Shown in pieces: positions 35,101 through 47,242 of a stretch of DNA of 64,000 nt. Where the stretch lies: positions 86,098,756-86,162,755 of the forward strand of contig CM060731.1 of NCBI GenBank assembly GCA_030704615.1. The letters run 5' to 3'. The first letter of the stretch is position 1. Each line of letters opens with the position of its first letter. This DNA is from Takakia lepidozioides (Eukaryota; Streptophyta; Takakiopsida; Takakiales; Takakiaceae). The notes beneath the pieces are model-generated. The model was not told where the DNA came from, searched no databases, and worked only from the letters and a program-made list of their open reading frames with translations. The translations under genes were made by a program, and so were the position numbers.

Positions 35101-36072
35101 TTGGAGACCTATGAACAAATGATGGGGGAAGGGGTGTAGCCACATCACGTTTGTGTGCGTTTGCAGTTCGTGTGCAAGTCTGGCAGCCGTGGAAAAGGAC
35201 AAAGAGGTGCATGGTTGCATCGCCAAAGCTGGAATTGTACCAGATGTGATTATGAACAATACCCTCATGGACATGTATGCCAAATGTGGGTGCATCAAGG
35301 ATGCGGAGGGAGTGTTCAACAGTATGGCTGAACGAGATTTGGTGTCATGGAATACCATGCTTGCAAGATATGCACAACAGGGGCGCGGGATGGAGGCCTT
35401 GGAGACCTATGAGCAAATGTTGGGTAAAGGGTGAAGTCCAACCACATCACGTTTGTGTGCGTTTGCAATGCTTGTGCAAGCCTGGCAGCCCTGGAAAAGG
35501 GCAAAGGGTGCATGGTGACATCATCAAAGCTGGAATTGTACCAAATGTCATTCTGGACACTGCCCTGGTGGATATGTATGCGAAATGTGGGTGCATTGAG
35601 GATGCAAAGGGAGTATTTGACAATGTGGCTGAATGAAATGTGGTGTCGTGGAATCCGATGATCGCAGGATATGCCCAGCATGGTTGTCATAGGGAGGTCC
35701 TGCAATTATTTGAAGGAATGCAAAAGAATGGCTTGAAGCTGGACAATATCACCTTTATATGTGTTCTCTCCGCATGCAGCCACACTGGCCTACTGAATGA
35801 AGGAAGACGCTACTTGATTCCCTGAGTCAACATCATGGTGTCACCCTGCCAGGAAAGCACTTTGGCTGCATGGTGGACCTTCTGGACGTGCGGGACAACT
35901 ACATGAGGCAAGGTACCTGATTAATAAAATGCGAATCAATCCAGATGTTGTGGTGTGGAAGGCCTTGCTTGGTGCCTGCAGAATCCATGGCAATGTGGAG
36001 ATGGCTGAATGTGTGGCAACATCTATCCTCAAGTGGGATGAACATGATGCCGCGACTTATGTGTTGCTATAA
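32151..36072 (+). pseudogene. Large PLS-type PPR pseudogene with nine tandem triplets, copy 5
   Basis: N-terminal coding appears twice (TSTMTTASERGSREGVHNAS at 32300 and TSTMTTACGRGSREGVHNAS at 32620). It is followed by GGISADSDTYVCLLHKCIKM, GLEAGKEVHTHIIQSGF and, after a shift, NMYVKCGSIMDTHQVFNKMP. Then come nine P-L-S triplets whose GAGCAAATGATG words start at 33033, 33328, 33638, 33941, 34231, 34508, 34808, 35113 and 35411, a mean spacing of about 297 bp (one triplet is normally about 102 codons). Units are close to each other in sequence, as expected from unequal exchange. Frames are broken repeatedly, for instance stops at 33306, 33865 and 34676. The tail at 35780-36070 carries part of the E region (MVDLLDVRDNYMRQ-type, VVWKALLGACRIHGNVEMAE) and no DYW. 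Module R follows at 36252. Confidence 0.88.
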
Positions 36073-36251
36073 TTCTGGGTTTGGGTGGTGGAGCTTCTCC
36101 AAAGCTTGAAGATGGAAATGAATACGAATTTTAATGAGCTTGATGAGAGGGGCAGTTATGTGCACAAGTTTGTTCAGCATCTTAAATTTGGACATGTTTG
36201 TTTGTTTCTCGTGGTGTGGCTTTGGATGGAGCCCTTGACGAACTTGCATGA

Positions 36252-36552
36252 ATATTGTCAAAAGCTAGCCTTAATCCACCCAGATCCAATCCCACGGTGG
36301 ATGATTGAAAGTTCATATAGTCAATGTAAGGGTATTTGGGTATGTTGTTATTGATTGATGCGGCTTGTGAAAATTGAACATTGAAATGCAGATCCGCCAT
36401 TTTTCTTCCAGAATGCAGAAAAAACAAAACACGGGATCTCTGCATGTAACACCAACACCGTGGGATGACCCACCCCTTTTTTGTGAAAAATTGAACTTAG
36501 TTCTCAGAATTCGTCGCTAGTAGTGCAGAGCAACGCGAAGCCCTAGTGTGTT
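36252..36552 (+). repeat. PPR-flanking module R, copy 3
   Basis: Runs from ATATTGTCAAAAGCTAGCC to GCAACGCGAAGCCCTAGTGTG and matches 21605-21898 with few substitutions plus small insertions (GCAG near 36415, CCAACA near 36456). It closes the PPR field on the right, as copy 1 opens it on the left. Confidence 0.85.
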
Positions 36553-36574
36553 GAGTGTATTGTAAATGTGTGAT

Positions 36575-37133
36575 AACCAGCATGTAGCCCAGTGGTAATG
36601 GGCACATACCATGTTGGATGTGGTTGTGGGTTCAAACCACGGTCTGGTGGGTCATGAAGGTGTGGACACCTTCCAGCTGGAAGGCAGTAGCCCTTGTGGT
36701 GAAGAGTTACGCTCCCTTGGGGAGGCGTCATACTTTTAGACGTGCGAATGAATGTTTGTAGAAAGGGTTTACCAAAGTCTTGTGCAGCAGGCGGGCAGTC
36801 CAGTACGAAATTTGTACACTAAAGGTCATGAAGGTGTGGACACCTTTCAGCTGGAAGGCAGTAGCCCTTGTGGTGAAGAGTGACGCTCCCATGGGGAGGC
36901 GTCATACTTTTAGACGTGCGAATGAATGTTTGTAGAAAGGGTTTACCACGGTCTGGTGGGTCATGAAGGTGTGGACACCTTTCAGCTGGAAGGCAGTAGC
37001 CCTTGTGGTGAAGAGTTACGCTCCCTTGGGGAGGTGTCATACTTTTAGACGTGCGAATGAATGTTTGTAGAAAGGGTTTACCAAAGTCTTGTGCAGCAGG
37101 CGGGCAGTCCAGTACGAAATTTGTACACTAGGT
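36575..37133 (+). mobile_element. tRNA-derived SINE, copy 2, with tripled body
   Basis: A box TAGCCCAGTGG at 36585-36595 and B box GGTTCAAACC at 36629-36638, both as at 9549/9584. The body (GGTCATGAAGGTGTGGACACC, CAGCTGGAAGGCAGTAGCCC, GCTCCCTTGGGGAGGCGTCA, AGACGTGCGAATGAATG) is present three times, near 36650, 36825 and 36958. Units 1 and 3 end with the same CAAAGTCTTGTGCAGCAGGC and GTACGAAATTTGTACACTA. Only the first unit has the promoter boxes. Confidence 0.75.
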
Positions 37134-40100
37134 CAATCATTGCTGTCTCTCTCCTGGCTTTGGCTGGCTCCCTTCTACATTAGCATCTCACAACTGGAGC
37201 CCTGTTTGAAGGGTGCCTCGCGGGTGCCCCGGAACAGACTCCAGGAGGGCTGCATAGCATTGGGGGAGAGAGGTGGTGCTTAGAGTTGGAGCAGCATAAT
37301 CTGTGGATGGTCCGACAAGGTGGCATAGTTTGTCAGCGATGGCGACAAAACTCTTCAATGGTAATGGGTTTCTTTTTTCTTGTTGTTTTGAGTCATTGTA
37401 AGCTGTTCGTGTTTCAGCTTGATAGTTGAGTAGATGCGTGAATATGTTTCAAACGGGATCACCCATCATGTTGGAATGGGAAATCCCTTATTTGAGAAGT
37501 GGGAGGTTGAATGTCTGGGTCTACTAGTCAGATGCAACCGAATCCTTTTATTCTGTTAGTGATGTGGATCCATTGGTTTTTTGCGCGCGAAATCATAAGC
37601 TCACAAGTTATGAAGTACCTTGATCGAGCACGGAAGGTAGGACGAGACGGTTGGAGTGCGCTTTATCGTCGTGAGAGGAGACGGCCAGAAATGATTGGGC
37701 TAAGAGTGTTGGCAACATTGTTTAAGAACAACTTCTCGGCAGGCTATCGTGTGTTGTTCTTTTCATCGTTTTTCCTTGTAGCAAGCGAAAGATCGTTTCA
37801 CCTTCAATGCGTTTGCAGTGCTGAGCTTTTGTAAAGTCGCCGAGCTGTCATGATTGTGAGTTCAACTCCTTTAGGAATTCCTGGAGTTCCAATAAGTACT
37901 TTTCTGGAGTGATCAGCAGACAAGCACCGGTTCTGAAATGAGGCCTCAAGGTTTCGGACTGCTACTGTGGTTTTGTCGCCACAGCAGAGGTACCAGGGTA
38001 TTGTTCACCCAGTTTTCTTTTGGTGGTTTTCAATGCATCTTCTCTGAGGCTGCAACACAAAAAGTTCCAGGACCAATCAGGCTGGAATTGAATGTTAACG
38101 CATAGCTGCAAGTTTAGATGCTCTGGCTCCAGATGTAACGATAACAGGTCTTCTTGCTACCACAGAAAATTATGTGGCGGCCCATTGTCATCCCAGTGAT
38201 GATGAAAACTGGATTCAGCGTCAGATTCATAGATATTTGAGATTTTGGATCAGGAGGATGGAAAGACATTGGTAAAGGCTTGAGGGAGATGACTGCTAGT
38301 TGAGTTACCATGAGAGGGAGGGAGAGATTGTCTTGTCATGACAAGAAAGATCTGTCTTTGCTAGACCAGACCATTTTTTATTTTTTCTTCAGAAACAAAC
38401 ACAAAATACAGCCTTGTTACCAAGGCACCATCACCCTTCTCCTAAACCACAGTCTTGTTCCTGATTTTTTTCACACTTCTGGGTGATTGGGGTGGGTGGT
38501 GGGTTTTGCTAGAAACCCTTCAAAAGACCACCTTTCTTCACAGTGACAGACATCATACTGAACAATATTCATATTCACTGTACTGTCAGACTGGGATTTC
38601 CAGAAAACCGAAATTCATGCTTTGTAGCATGTGGACTGTAGGTCAGTGACCTCCAAGACAGCCTTAGCCTTTACTTAAGCAAACCAGTGCTTGCTTAAAA
38701 CCATAGAGATCTCTGCCCACAGTAAATGTCTGAGCATAGTACTTCTCTATGAGGATAATTCGGTTTCATCGAATTAGTGTCAACACATACTTCCCTGAAA
38801 ATCACGTCGAAACTGAGAAAAAACCAAGTCTTCCATCATAGCCCGAAGTATACTGCCACGTGTTAAAACAAAACAAACACAGTATTCAAAATGAAACCAC
38901 TCAGCTGGGCTGTAAACTGAGATTGATCCAAGTCAAGACGGGTCTTCAGAACCCTCTGGTATCAGATCCAAGGGTAGATTATTTCTGTAAAATACTTCCC
39001 TCACAGAAACATGAGGCTGTCGTCAAGCGTTGTGCCATTCGTCCTAGGCAGTGGGTGCCTCATGCGATAGGTTATTTTCATCATCTATCCAATGTACTCT
39101 GTAGCAAAACTTACACATATAGCTTAGAGACCCATGAAAGGTGAAGGACCCTCACCTGCGCCTGTCCCAAAAACCACCACATCCAACAGAATGCGTGTTA
39201 GTGGGGATGCGCGAGGTGAGTAGCAGGTCTTCACGCTTGCTATCGCTGTCCAACATGCAGATCTAAGCAAGTGAAAGATTGCAAGAGTAATAGGAAAGTT
39301 GTGACATTGCACAGAACCTTGAAAGTTTGAGGCAGACCAGTCTATGACATTCTGCATATCCGTTCACGCAACAAGTAATTGCAAAGCATATGCAAGGACT
39401 GAGTGTAACTTCCTGTTCGTGTCCACAAATGAGCCATGGCTCCCTATAACTGCATAGGGAGCTCCACCAACACAATAAAGGCAAGGTTGCGCTTAAACCT
39501 TGCTGGCCGCAGCCCTATTGAAAATCTCTTGAAGCCAAAGCTCGGTGAGCGGTGTGCCCAACACTTTGCCTGTAGTTTCAGGTAGCCGCCATTTGTACTC
39601 AAACAACTTTTGTAAATGAGTACTAAATTGAAGGGTAAGGGTTCTGAAACCCTAAATTCAAACCAGCACATGGGCATTCAATAAATCCCACAAGGCCCTG
39701 GCCAGGGAATGAGTTTTGCAGCAAGTGTCTACTTGTAATTTTCAGGACATCCATAGGAAAAAATCCTTTTATTCCACCTGAAATATTCTACCCAAGATTA
39801 AAGAGAGAGAGAGAGAGCACTTTCTGTCCCTAAATGTTTGCACATTCGTTCCAGTGTGGTCTGGTCTGTTTGAAACTGGTGTTATGAGATGCACTAATAT
39901 AACTGCCATAGTTAGACTATTTCAATGTCATTGCCTTCTCAGGTTGTAGAGCAGTGGTGTTTTGATCACTGTATTGGAGCTTATGTCAGTGTATGGAGAT
40001 TCACGTTTTTTGTGGAAAGGTCTCTTTATTGGCAAGTGTAGCATGTGTTGAGTGGGCAAGTCTTTTGCTGATATTGCTTGTTGGTTAAGTTAATCATCAA

Positions 40101-40674
40101 AACTAGGTCTATCTTGAAGGCTTCCAATAATTGACTTCTTGTATGACAAGATTTCTTTGTTGGCGATAATATCGGCTGAAAAACTGATGCACTACTTAAT
40201 TCTTGCTGGGTCTGAAGGATATTCGGGATTCTAAGCGTATCCTTAAAGTGGGAGGTAGAAATAGAGTGATGTGATTCCAAGGGAATAGTTTTGGGATGGT
40301 ATGTTAACGGCTCTCCCCATGTGACTTTGATGTGAGAAATTCACTGTAATCTTGCTCACAGAACCTTATTATCTTATTCTTCTGCCCTATTCTTATCAAC
40401 CTTATTCTTCTCATTCCCATTCTCCTCTATCATTACTGCTGTATCCCTGCTTTGATGATGGCGAAGGGTGCCAAAAATCTGATAATGTACCCACTTGCCA
40501 ATTTCTCCATGCTCTTTGACCTCAAGAACTGCGCCAAATAGGCTGCAGACCAGTAGACAACTACGGCAACAGCCACATGACACAAAATGCTTTTTTGAAA
40601 GCTCCATTTTCACTTGGATGAAAGCTGATGGAATGTAGTTGCTTTTTGATTCAATGGGACTCGATTACTTGCAG
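37134..40674. other. Long stretch without a recognised exon
   Basis: About 3.5 kb upstream of the first recognised methyltransferase exon. No protein family was recognised on either strand. It probably includes the missing first coding exon, 5' UTR and first intron of that gene, because exon 40675 begins in phase after an AG. A (GA)n microsatellite lies at about 39801-39818. Confidence 0.45.
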
Positions 40675-43600
40675 GTGCTCTGGGTAAAGACAAACTTGGC
40701 TCACCAAAGATTCACCACTTTGACAACACAAAGCGGAAAAAGATAACATGGATTCTGGTTGTCATTAGTCTCTGCTGTTTTTTTTACATACTGGGATCCT
40801 GGCAAAATGGTGGCATTGTCTCCAACGGAGTAGTTCTCAGCAAGGATGTTCCAATCAGCAAAGACTTTGAAACTACTACCACCCTTGATTTTTCAGCTCA
40901 CCATGGCTCACCTGGCAGTGGTGGTTCCAAGAGTATTGTGTTCGTGCCTTGTGACATGGAGTATAGTGAGTACACGCCTTGCGAACATGCAGATCGATCA
41001 CTAAAGTTCTCTCGGGATAGGCTGGCATACCGGGAACGCCATTGCCCAGAGCCAAAAGAACTTCTGCGGTGCCTGATCCCAGCACCCCCAGGCTACAGGA
41101 ACCCACTTCGATGGCCTGAGAGTCGGGACTATGCATGGTTTGCCAATACTCCCCACAAGGAGTTGACAGTTGAGAAGGCGATCCAGAAATGGGTAGTGTA
41201 TGAGAGTGAGAAACTTCGCTTCCCTGGAGGGGGTACCTTTTCAGCAGGTGGTGCTGAACAATATATTGATGATATTGGTGCACTTATTCCACTCAATGAC
41301 GGCACAATCCGGACAGCAATTGATACTGGTTGTGGGGTAAGGTCCTTGTTTATGGATCAGTCCTTTCATGGTATTGTTAATTTCAATGAAAATCCGTTTG
41401 ACGAATTGGTGCTCACTTCAATTGAGCAACCCCCCTGAGAAGTTGCTAGAAGAAGAGATTCTGCATGTGACCATATCCACTTGTTATTTTGTGCCGCGAT
41501 AGGTAAGTTTTGGAGTTTAAGTGGTTTATGCTGAGTTTTAATGAAATGGGCATTGCCTTGCTTTTCCTTAAGAGGAGGATGCTAAGTCATGCTCCCAGTG
41601 GTATGGATATGAGTTCTGTCTCAGAGAGGCTCATGTACTTGCCTTGGCTACAACCCAGTGGATACAAAAAGGCATGTCTGTTTGTGAAGTGTTGAATGTT
41701 GTGACAGGTGGCAAGCTGGGGAGCATATCTGCTGAGTAAAAATGTATTGACTATGTCTTTCGCTCCAAGGGACACACATGTCTCACAAGTACAGTTTGCA
41801 TTGGAGAGAGGGGTTCCTGCTATTCTTGGTGTCATGGCTGTACATCGCATGCCATACCCAGCACGTGCATTCGATATGGCACATTGCTCACGCTGCCTGA
41901 TTCCTTGGACTGGCTTTGGTAAGGATATTGTCAGAGCGATCCAATTCGGTGTTAAAATGGCTGGGAAACTCTACTTTCTTGTGGAAAGAAAATATACGAT
42001 AGTGGTCATTGTTATTTATCCTCTTATGGATAAGCCTTTTGGGACTCTAAGTTGACATGGATTTGATGGTCTTCCGAACTTCAGAAACTTGGAAGAAGGG
42101 GTGGACTTATCCAGTTATGCTAACCAGTGAGGGTTCCAAAATTCACGGTTTTCAAATACAACCTAAAGTCCTGTATAGGGCTTTGCATCGGTGTACACCA
42201 TCGCCAAGATAAGGAGGGGCTGTGGGCTATGGAAAGTAGCCTGTTTGCAGGTCAATGCAGGACTAATGGACGGGCTGGTTTAGGACTGCTACTGCATGTA
42301 TGTTTTTGACTACCAATTACCACCATAGAGGTGTGATTGACCCTTTCTGTGGGCCACTGACTGCGGGAGCTCTTAATCCCTTCAACTTTGAGGTTAGAAT
42401 CTGATGAGACCAGGGACAGAGAACAGTGTTGGAGTGAAGTCTGAAGTTCTTTGAACTTGTATTAGTACTTGTCAAAGGATCCACACTAGCTGCCACAGCA
42501 ATGAGTCCGCTAATTGGAGACTGGATATTTACAAATGCGGGAAACCCAAGATATCTGATGGAGTCCTCTTTTTGTTGTGTACAGACAACATCTACTTGAT
42601 TGAAGTTGACCGCGTGTTGAGGCCTGGTGGGTACTGGATTCTTTCGGGCCCTCCAGTGAACTGGAGGAATCATTACAGGGGTTGGAATCGGACTAAAGCA
42701 GATCTCAAGGCTGAGCAAGATGCAATCGAGGATGGTGCTCGCCGTCTGTGCTGGAAGAAAGTTGAAGAGAAGGACAATCTGGCTATCTGGCAAAAACCTT
42801 GGAATCACCTTGATTGTGAGCAAGCTCGCAGACGCGACACTTCAGTGTTGCCTCACATCTGCAGCAAATCTGAGAACCCTGATAGTGCCTGGTTTATCTC
42901 TTTCTCCCTTTTCCTTTCTTCCCCGACATTCACAAGTTGTTCATGTGGATCAAAGAAACTGCAGTGTGTGTTGACTAGTGCGGATGGTCTTGGTCTAGGA
43001 ATTCTGATGTTCAAAGGTGGCTGGCTTGGTTTTTTGTCTTTAGGCATGTAAGGAGTTTCCGCCTGTGGTAATGTGTGCCTATCTGCTGTCAGCCTTTTTC
43101 CGCAAAAGATCCGTCTCCTTCCCTCCTAGTTGCTACAGTAATTGTTGTTGACGAGTTTGTCCAATGTCTGAGTCCTACTCTTTCCACAAATGTTGTGCCT
43201 GTACCCCTGTTTACCAACTTTGAAAGTCTCGAGGCTGAGCCAAAAGCCCAGGCCCTCCTGAGGCCTAGTTTTTGGGCAAATCACACACAGCAGATTGATG
43301 CTTGTGTGAAGGGATTTCTAGAGGATATCTGGAAAACCCGGATTAATTCATTATATGGAGGTAAGTCTTACTACCAACGTCAGCCCCTGACAGAGGTAGG
43401 TTCTGTCCCTTTTGTTCCCGCTCAAACTGGGCGCGGGGTCAATGGCCACAAGGCTACGGCAAACAACGTCTTATGAGTACAATCTTTCCAAATGTTACTC
43501 CCAGTACTCCTGTTTTACTCTTACACTTGTGATTCAGTTCCAACTTGACAATTCGATATCTTTTCTGTCTCTTCAAACAGGTACCGCAAAATGGAAACGT

Positions 43601-45091
43601 GCATCACTCCACTGCCTGTGGCCAAAGACAGGGAAGAAGTGTCTGGCGGGGGATTGGCCAAATGGCCGGCCCGATTGACAGCTATCCCTGCTCGAATTGC
43701 CAGTGGTTCTTTTCCTGGAATCACTGCAGATACTTTCAACGCAGACACTGAACTGTGGCTTGAACGAGTGGGTTACTACAAGGAACATTTGGTTGGTCCA
43801 CTGGCACAAGGGAGATATCGGAACATAATGGACATGAATGCCGGCCTTGGAGGCTTTGCTGCTTCTCTCGTCAAGGATCCTGTGTGGGTCATGAATGCGA
43901 TGCCTCCTGAGTCCAAAGACAACACTCTGGGTGTCATTTACGAGCGGGGTCTTATTGGGACCTACCAGAACTGGTTCGTTTATTTCTTGCCACATGATGG
44001 TTTTGTACGGGTTGCAGATGGAATAGCAGTGGGAGAATGGACTGGCAGAAAGGAAACAGATCAGTAGAAAGAACCGGTGATTATCTTTTTAGCTGTTAGT
44101 TTGAACAATGAGATGCTGGAGGTCATCTTACTGTCGATTCTGATTGGCTCATAGTTTTATTCACCCTTGCCGCATTTGGACTCAGGCATTGTTCCGACGT
44201 TGCAACATCTGAGGCAAGTCTTTTAACTATTATAGGTCTCTCCCTTAAAGATACTAAGAATGGGTTCGTTTCCTGATTACACTCAGTCTGACAACCTCCT
44301 CTAGGGAGATTGTTATTAGTATTGCAATCTGTGAACAGGTCAACCTTGCTTTGTTCAGCCCCTCAAAGAAATCTCTCTGAAATGACTTTGACACGTGAAA
44401 ATGCAAATCTGTCTGAAGGAGTACACATCGTTTCTGAAGTTGGTAAGCTACAATTCTCTTTCCTTGTGCACAGAGGGGCTCCTGTTTGGAAATGGATATA
44501 AATGTATCTGATATATGCTATTATTGGGAATCCTGACTTGGGGCAGGTGTGAGGCGTTCTCTACATATCCCAGGACTTACGACCTCATCCATGCAAATGG
44601 TATCTTCAGCATGTACCAGGACCGGTAAGTTTGCAATGGTTGATTCTACTGTAAGCAACTCAATGACAGAACTGTCGCTCTTCTTGAGATGGCTAACCCT
44701 CTATCTGTGCAGTTGTGTGGATTTGGAAAGTGAAGAACAAAGGATGGAGGACTGTCTATCCAAGGAGATGTTTGTCTGAAAATTTAGGTTTTGACTTCGG
44801 CTTGTAGTCACAGCTCTAACATTGGTGGTGTGGCATTCATTGGACAGGTGTGACATTGTGGATATCCTGCTGGAGATGGACCGAATCTTGCGGCCAGAAG
44901 GTGCTGTCCTTATCCGAGACGAAGTGGATGTGCTGAACAAGGTGATGCTTATCACACAAGGCATGCGCTGGAAGACTCGCCTGGCAGACCACGAGAGTGG
45001 TCCTTTTAACCGCGAAAAGATTTTGGTTGGAGTAAAATCATACTGGGTTGGAAGCTATGCATCCTCAAACTCATCCGATATTACGATATAA
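40675..45091 (+). CDS. DUF248 putative pectin methyltransferase (QUA2/QUA3-like), first exon not found
   Basis: Six exons: 40675-41336, 41708-41918, 42585-42891, 43581-43973, 44547-44624 and 44848-45091. All have GT-AG borders and compatible phases, giving at least 631 residues, near the usual ~600-680. The family consists of type II Golgi membrane proteins, several needed for homogalacturonan methylation and cell adhesion. Visible: a short basic cytosolic segment (FDNTKRKKI), one membrane anchor ([19 protein letters not shown]), a low-complexity stem, then the catalytic region. This includes [63 protein letters not shown] and the SAM-binding [18 protein letters not shown]. It continues with [66 protein letters not shown]-type and [20 protein letters not shown]. 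It ends [15 protein letters not shown]. The first exon starts after an AG with a split codon, so the initiator Met lies upstream. No stops or frameshifts were found, and the gene looks functional. Confidence 0.9.
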
Positions 45092-45212
45092 CAGCACACC
45101 ATTCTTCAATATATGGTGGATTTATTCGTTCCTTAGGAGGATCTCTGACATAAGTGAAGAGTTGTTTTGGTATCTTGCAAGCCATGCATTACAATGAAGC
45201 AACCAATGCATT

Positions 45213-45970
45213 CATCTTGAATGCATTGCGGGGCCCACAAATGGTGGGGCCCACAAAAAAGAGAGGGTCACCCCCACCCCACCCGGCCCCTGGGTCTGCG
45301 CGGAGGGTCTGCAGCATGGAGGGTCTCCTCATGCCCCACTTGGCAGACCCGCAGACCTGCCGGGGGCTCAGAATTTTGTGTGGCCTTGTCGTAATGAGGC
45401 TGGTCAGGTGATGGGGCCCACTGTCTCATTACCTTCATGCGCTGAGGACTTAGAATTTTTTTTGGCATATGAAATTTATAACTTCATACAGGTAGTTTTA
45501 GGATTTTCTACATGAAGGTAGTTGCAAAACCAAGCTGAACTATCTGCATGAGAGTAGCTACAAACTACCTCCATGGAGGTAGATATTGTCAGCGCCATCC
45601 ACCGGAGCCGCGTTCAGGGAAATGGAACCCCAGACCTGCACTGCTTCACCACCATCGACCTAGTAGCTGTCGTTTTTTTCATATATAAGAGAAAGAGAGC
45701 AATAGGGGTCGATTTAATGTAGTGGGGCCCGCTGTCAGGCCATGTCCCCTCTGCGTGCGGCCTCATTAGGACGAGGCCACACAAAATTCAGAGGCGCCTC
45801 TCTTTTTAGATTAATAGCGCCTTGAATGCATCGCGGGGCCCACACATGGTGTGATAAAGAGAAGCAAAAAAGAGAATCACCCCACCCCGTGCACAGATGG
45901 TCTGCAGCATGGAGGGTCTCCTCATGCCCCACTTGGCAGACCCTCAGACCTGCTAGAGGGCCTCTCTCCT
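45213..45970. repeat. Nested direct and inverted repeats, GC-rich
   Basis: Direct repeat: GAATGCATTGCGGGGCCCAC (45221) and GAATGCATCGCGGGGCCCAC (45823). Each is followed within 130 bp by GTCTGCAGCATGGAGGGTCT, CTCATGCCCCACTTGGCAGA and CAGACCTGC. Inverted repeat: CAGAATTTTGTGTGGCCTTG (45370) against CGAGGCCACACAAAATTC (45774). In between, AGGTAGTTxxAGG-type words recur at 45490-45580. The layout suggests a small transposon (MITE-like) with a duplicated end. Confidence 0.65.
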
Positions 45971-46089
45971 TGGGCGCATACGCTAATCCATGTCAAAATA
46001 TAGAATAAATCAATTAAAATTTGAAGGCTGGTGAGAAAGTGGCATCGCGATTCCGCAATTCCGCTCATTGGAAAATAACCCCCATTTCA

Positions 46090-46340
46090 TGTAGTGAAGG
46101 GATTCGAAAGAAATGAAGAGGTAGAGAGAGACTTGCAGACATGAAGATTATTCATACTGTAGGGATGTTGTGATCATCAACAATCACGACTACTGCTCTG
46201 GTTTCCTGTAGTGAAGGGATGTGAAAGAAATGAGGAGACAGACAGAGACTTGCAGACAAGAAGGTTATTCGTACTGTAGGGGATGTCTTGATCGTCAACA
46301 ATCACAACTACTACTCTGATTTCTTGTAGTGAAGGGATGT
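46090..46340. repeat. Tandem repeat, two units of about 117 bp plus a start of a third
   Basis: GTAGTGAAGGGATTCGAAAG at 46093, GTAGTGAAGGGATGTGAAAG at 46209 and GTAGTGAAGGGATGTGTGGG at 46326 start successive units. Each full unit carries GAGACTTGCAGACAxGAAGRTTATTC, GTACTGTAGG and TCAACAATCACxACTACT. Confidence 0.75.
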
Positions 46341-46783
46341 GTGGGGGCGCTAGGCCATCGAACTTTGAAAAACCCTCTTAAGGAAGAAGTGAGACTTGCA
46401 ACAAACTTTGTCTTCTCTTCCGTCAAACCATTCTCTTCTTCAAAAGCAAAGTCCATTGTCACTTTAATTGCTACAGTCTCTGTCACAACATTCTCTTCTT
46501 CAAAAGAAATGTCTAATTCAATATTCGTTGCAACAAGCTCCTCTTGGTGTTGTTGCAATGTACCATGGTCTGAGGGTGTGTGCACTGCAGCTTCTTGTTG
46601 TTGTAGTAATGTACCATGGTCTGAGGGTGTGTGCAATGTAGCTTCTTATTGTGGACCTTCTTGTAGATTGTGACATTCATTTTGATAATTCTCTTGACAC
46701 CACATTTGTATGCGTTGCTCCAACATATTCATTGCCTCTGCCTTCTTTCTTGAAAGACTACCAGCCACAGCCATTGATCAATC
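46295..46783 (-). pseudogene. Unrecognised ORF with a repeated HTPSDHGTL peptide
   Basis: On the minus strand an ATG near 46775 opens MAVAGSLSRKKAEAMNMLEQ and RIQMWCQENYQNECHNL. It meets one TAA, then continues in the same frame with two copies of HTPSDHGTLLQQQEAAV, followed by an acidic region (DISFEEENVVTETVA, FAFEEENGLTEEK). It stops at 46295. I do not recognise the family. The single in-frame stop suggests a recently broken gene or an exon end. Confidence 0.4.
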
Positions 46784-46857
46784 ATAGAAATAAGCTACAA
46801 TAAGCATCTACATGTACAATCAATCAAAGGGATGGGTACAGTTTGGTGAGAGAATTA

Positions 46858-47242
46858 TTATGTAGCGTTGATTACGTGTCTAATCAACTTGAACACATCA
46901 TCCAGAGCTTCTTCATCCTCATCAAGCTGCAAGTCTTCTTGGTCATCGGAGTCATCGTCATAAATGGTCCAGCCCTCAAAAGGCACCTCCAAATCATCCT
47001 TCACCTTGTTTTCAATGGCCGTGTCTTCATCTTCTTCTCCAACATCCGTATCTTCTGGAGCTCCATCATATAGGGTCCGGGATACATTCTCCGGGGCGTC
47101 ATCATCATCTTCTACCCCCTCTACCCAACCTCCATCATCAGCATCATTATGACCAGTCTCTCCCTCCACCGCAATTGCCTCACCCCATGGAGATCCGAGA
47201 CCATGATAGATACGTCTTCCTCTTGGCTGAGCATGCACAACC
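46858..47242 (-). pseudogene. Acidic C-terminal protein fragment cut by a Gypsy LTR
   Basis: Minus-strand reading ends with VEDDDDAPENVSRTLYDG, DTDVGEEDEDTAIENKVKDD, WTIYDDDSDDQEDLQLDEDE and ALDDVFKLIRHVINAT. The open frame continues to 47382, but everything above 47242 lies inside the LTR starting at 47243, so the true N-terminal part was separated by that insertion. An acidic tail of this kind ends many plant proteins, and I do not assign a family. Confidence 0.45.

Noticed and set aside
22226-36072. Treating the PPR pieces as exons of one functional gene
   Set aside because: Frame breaks fall inside conserved motifs without GT/AG borders, and E regions recur several times, so these are several broken copies.
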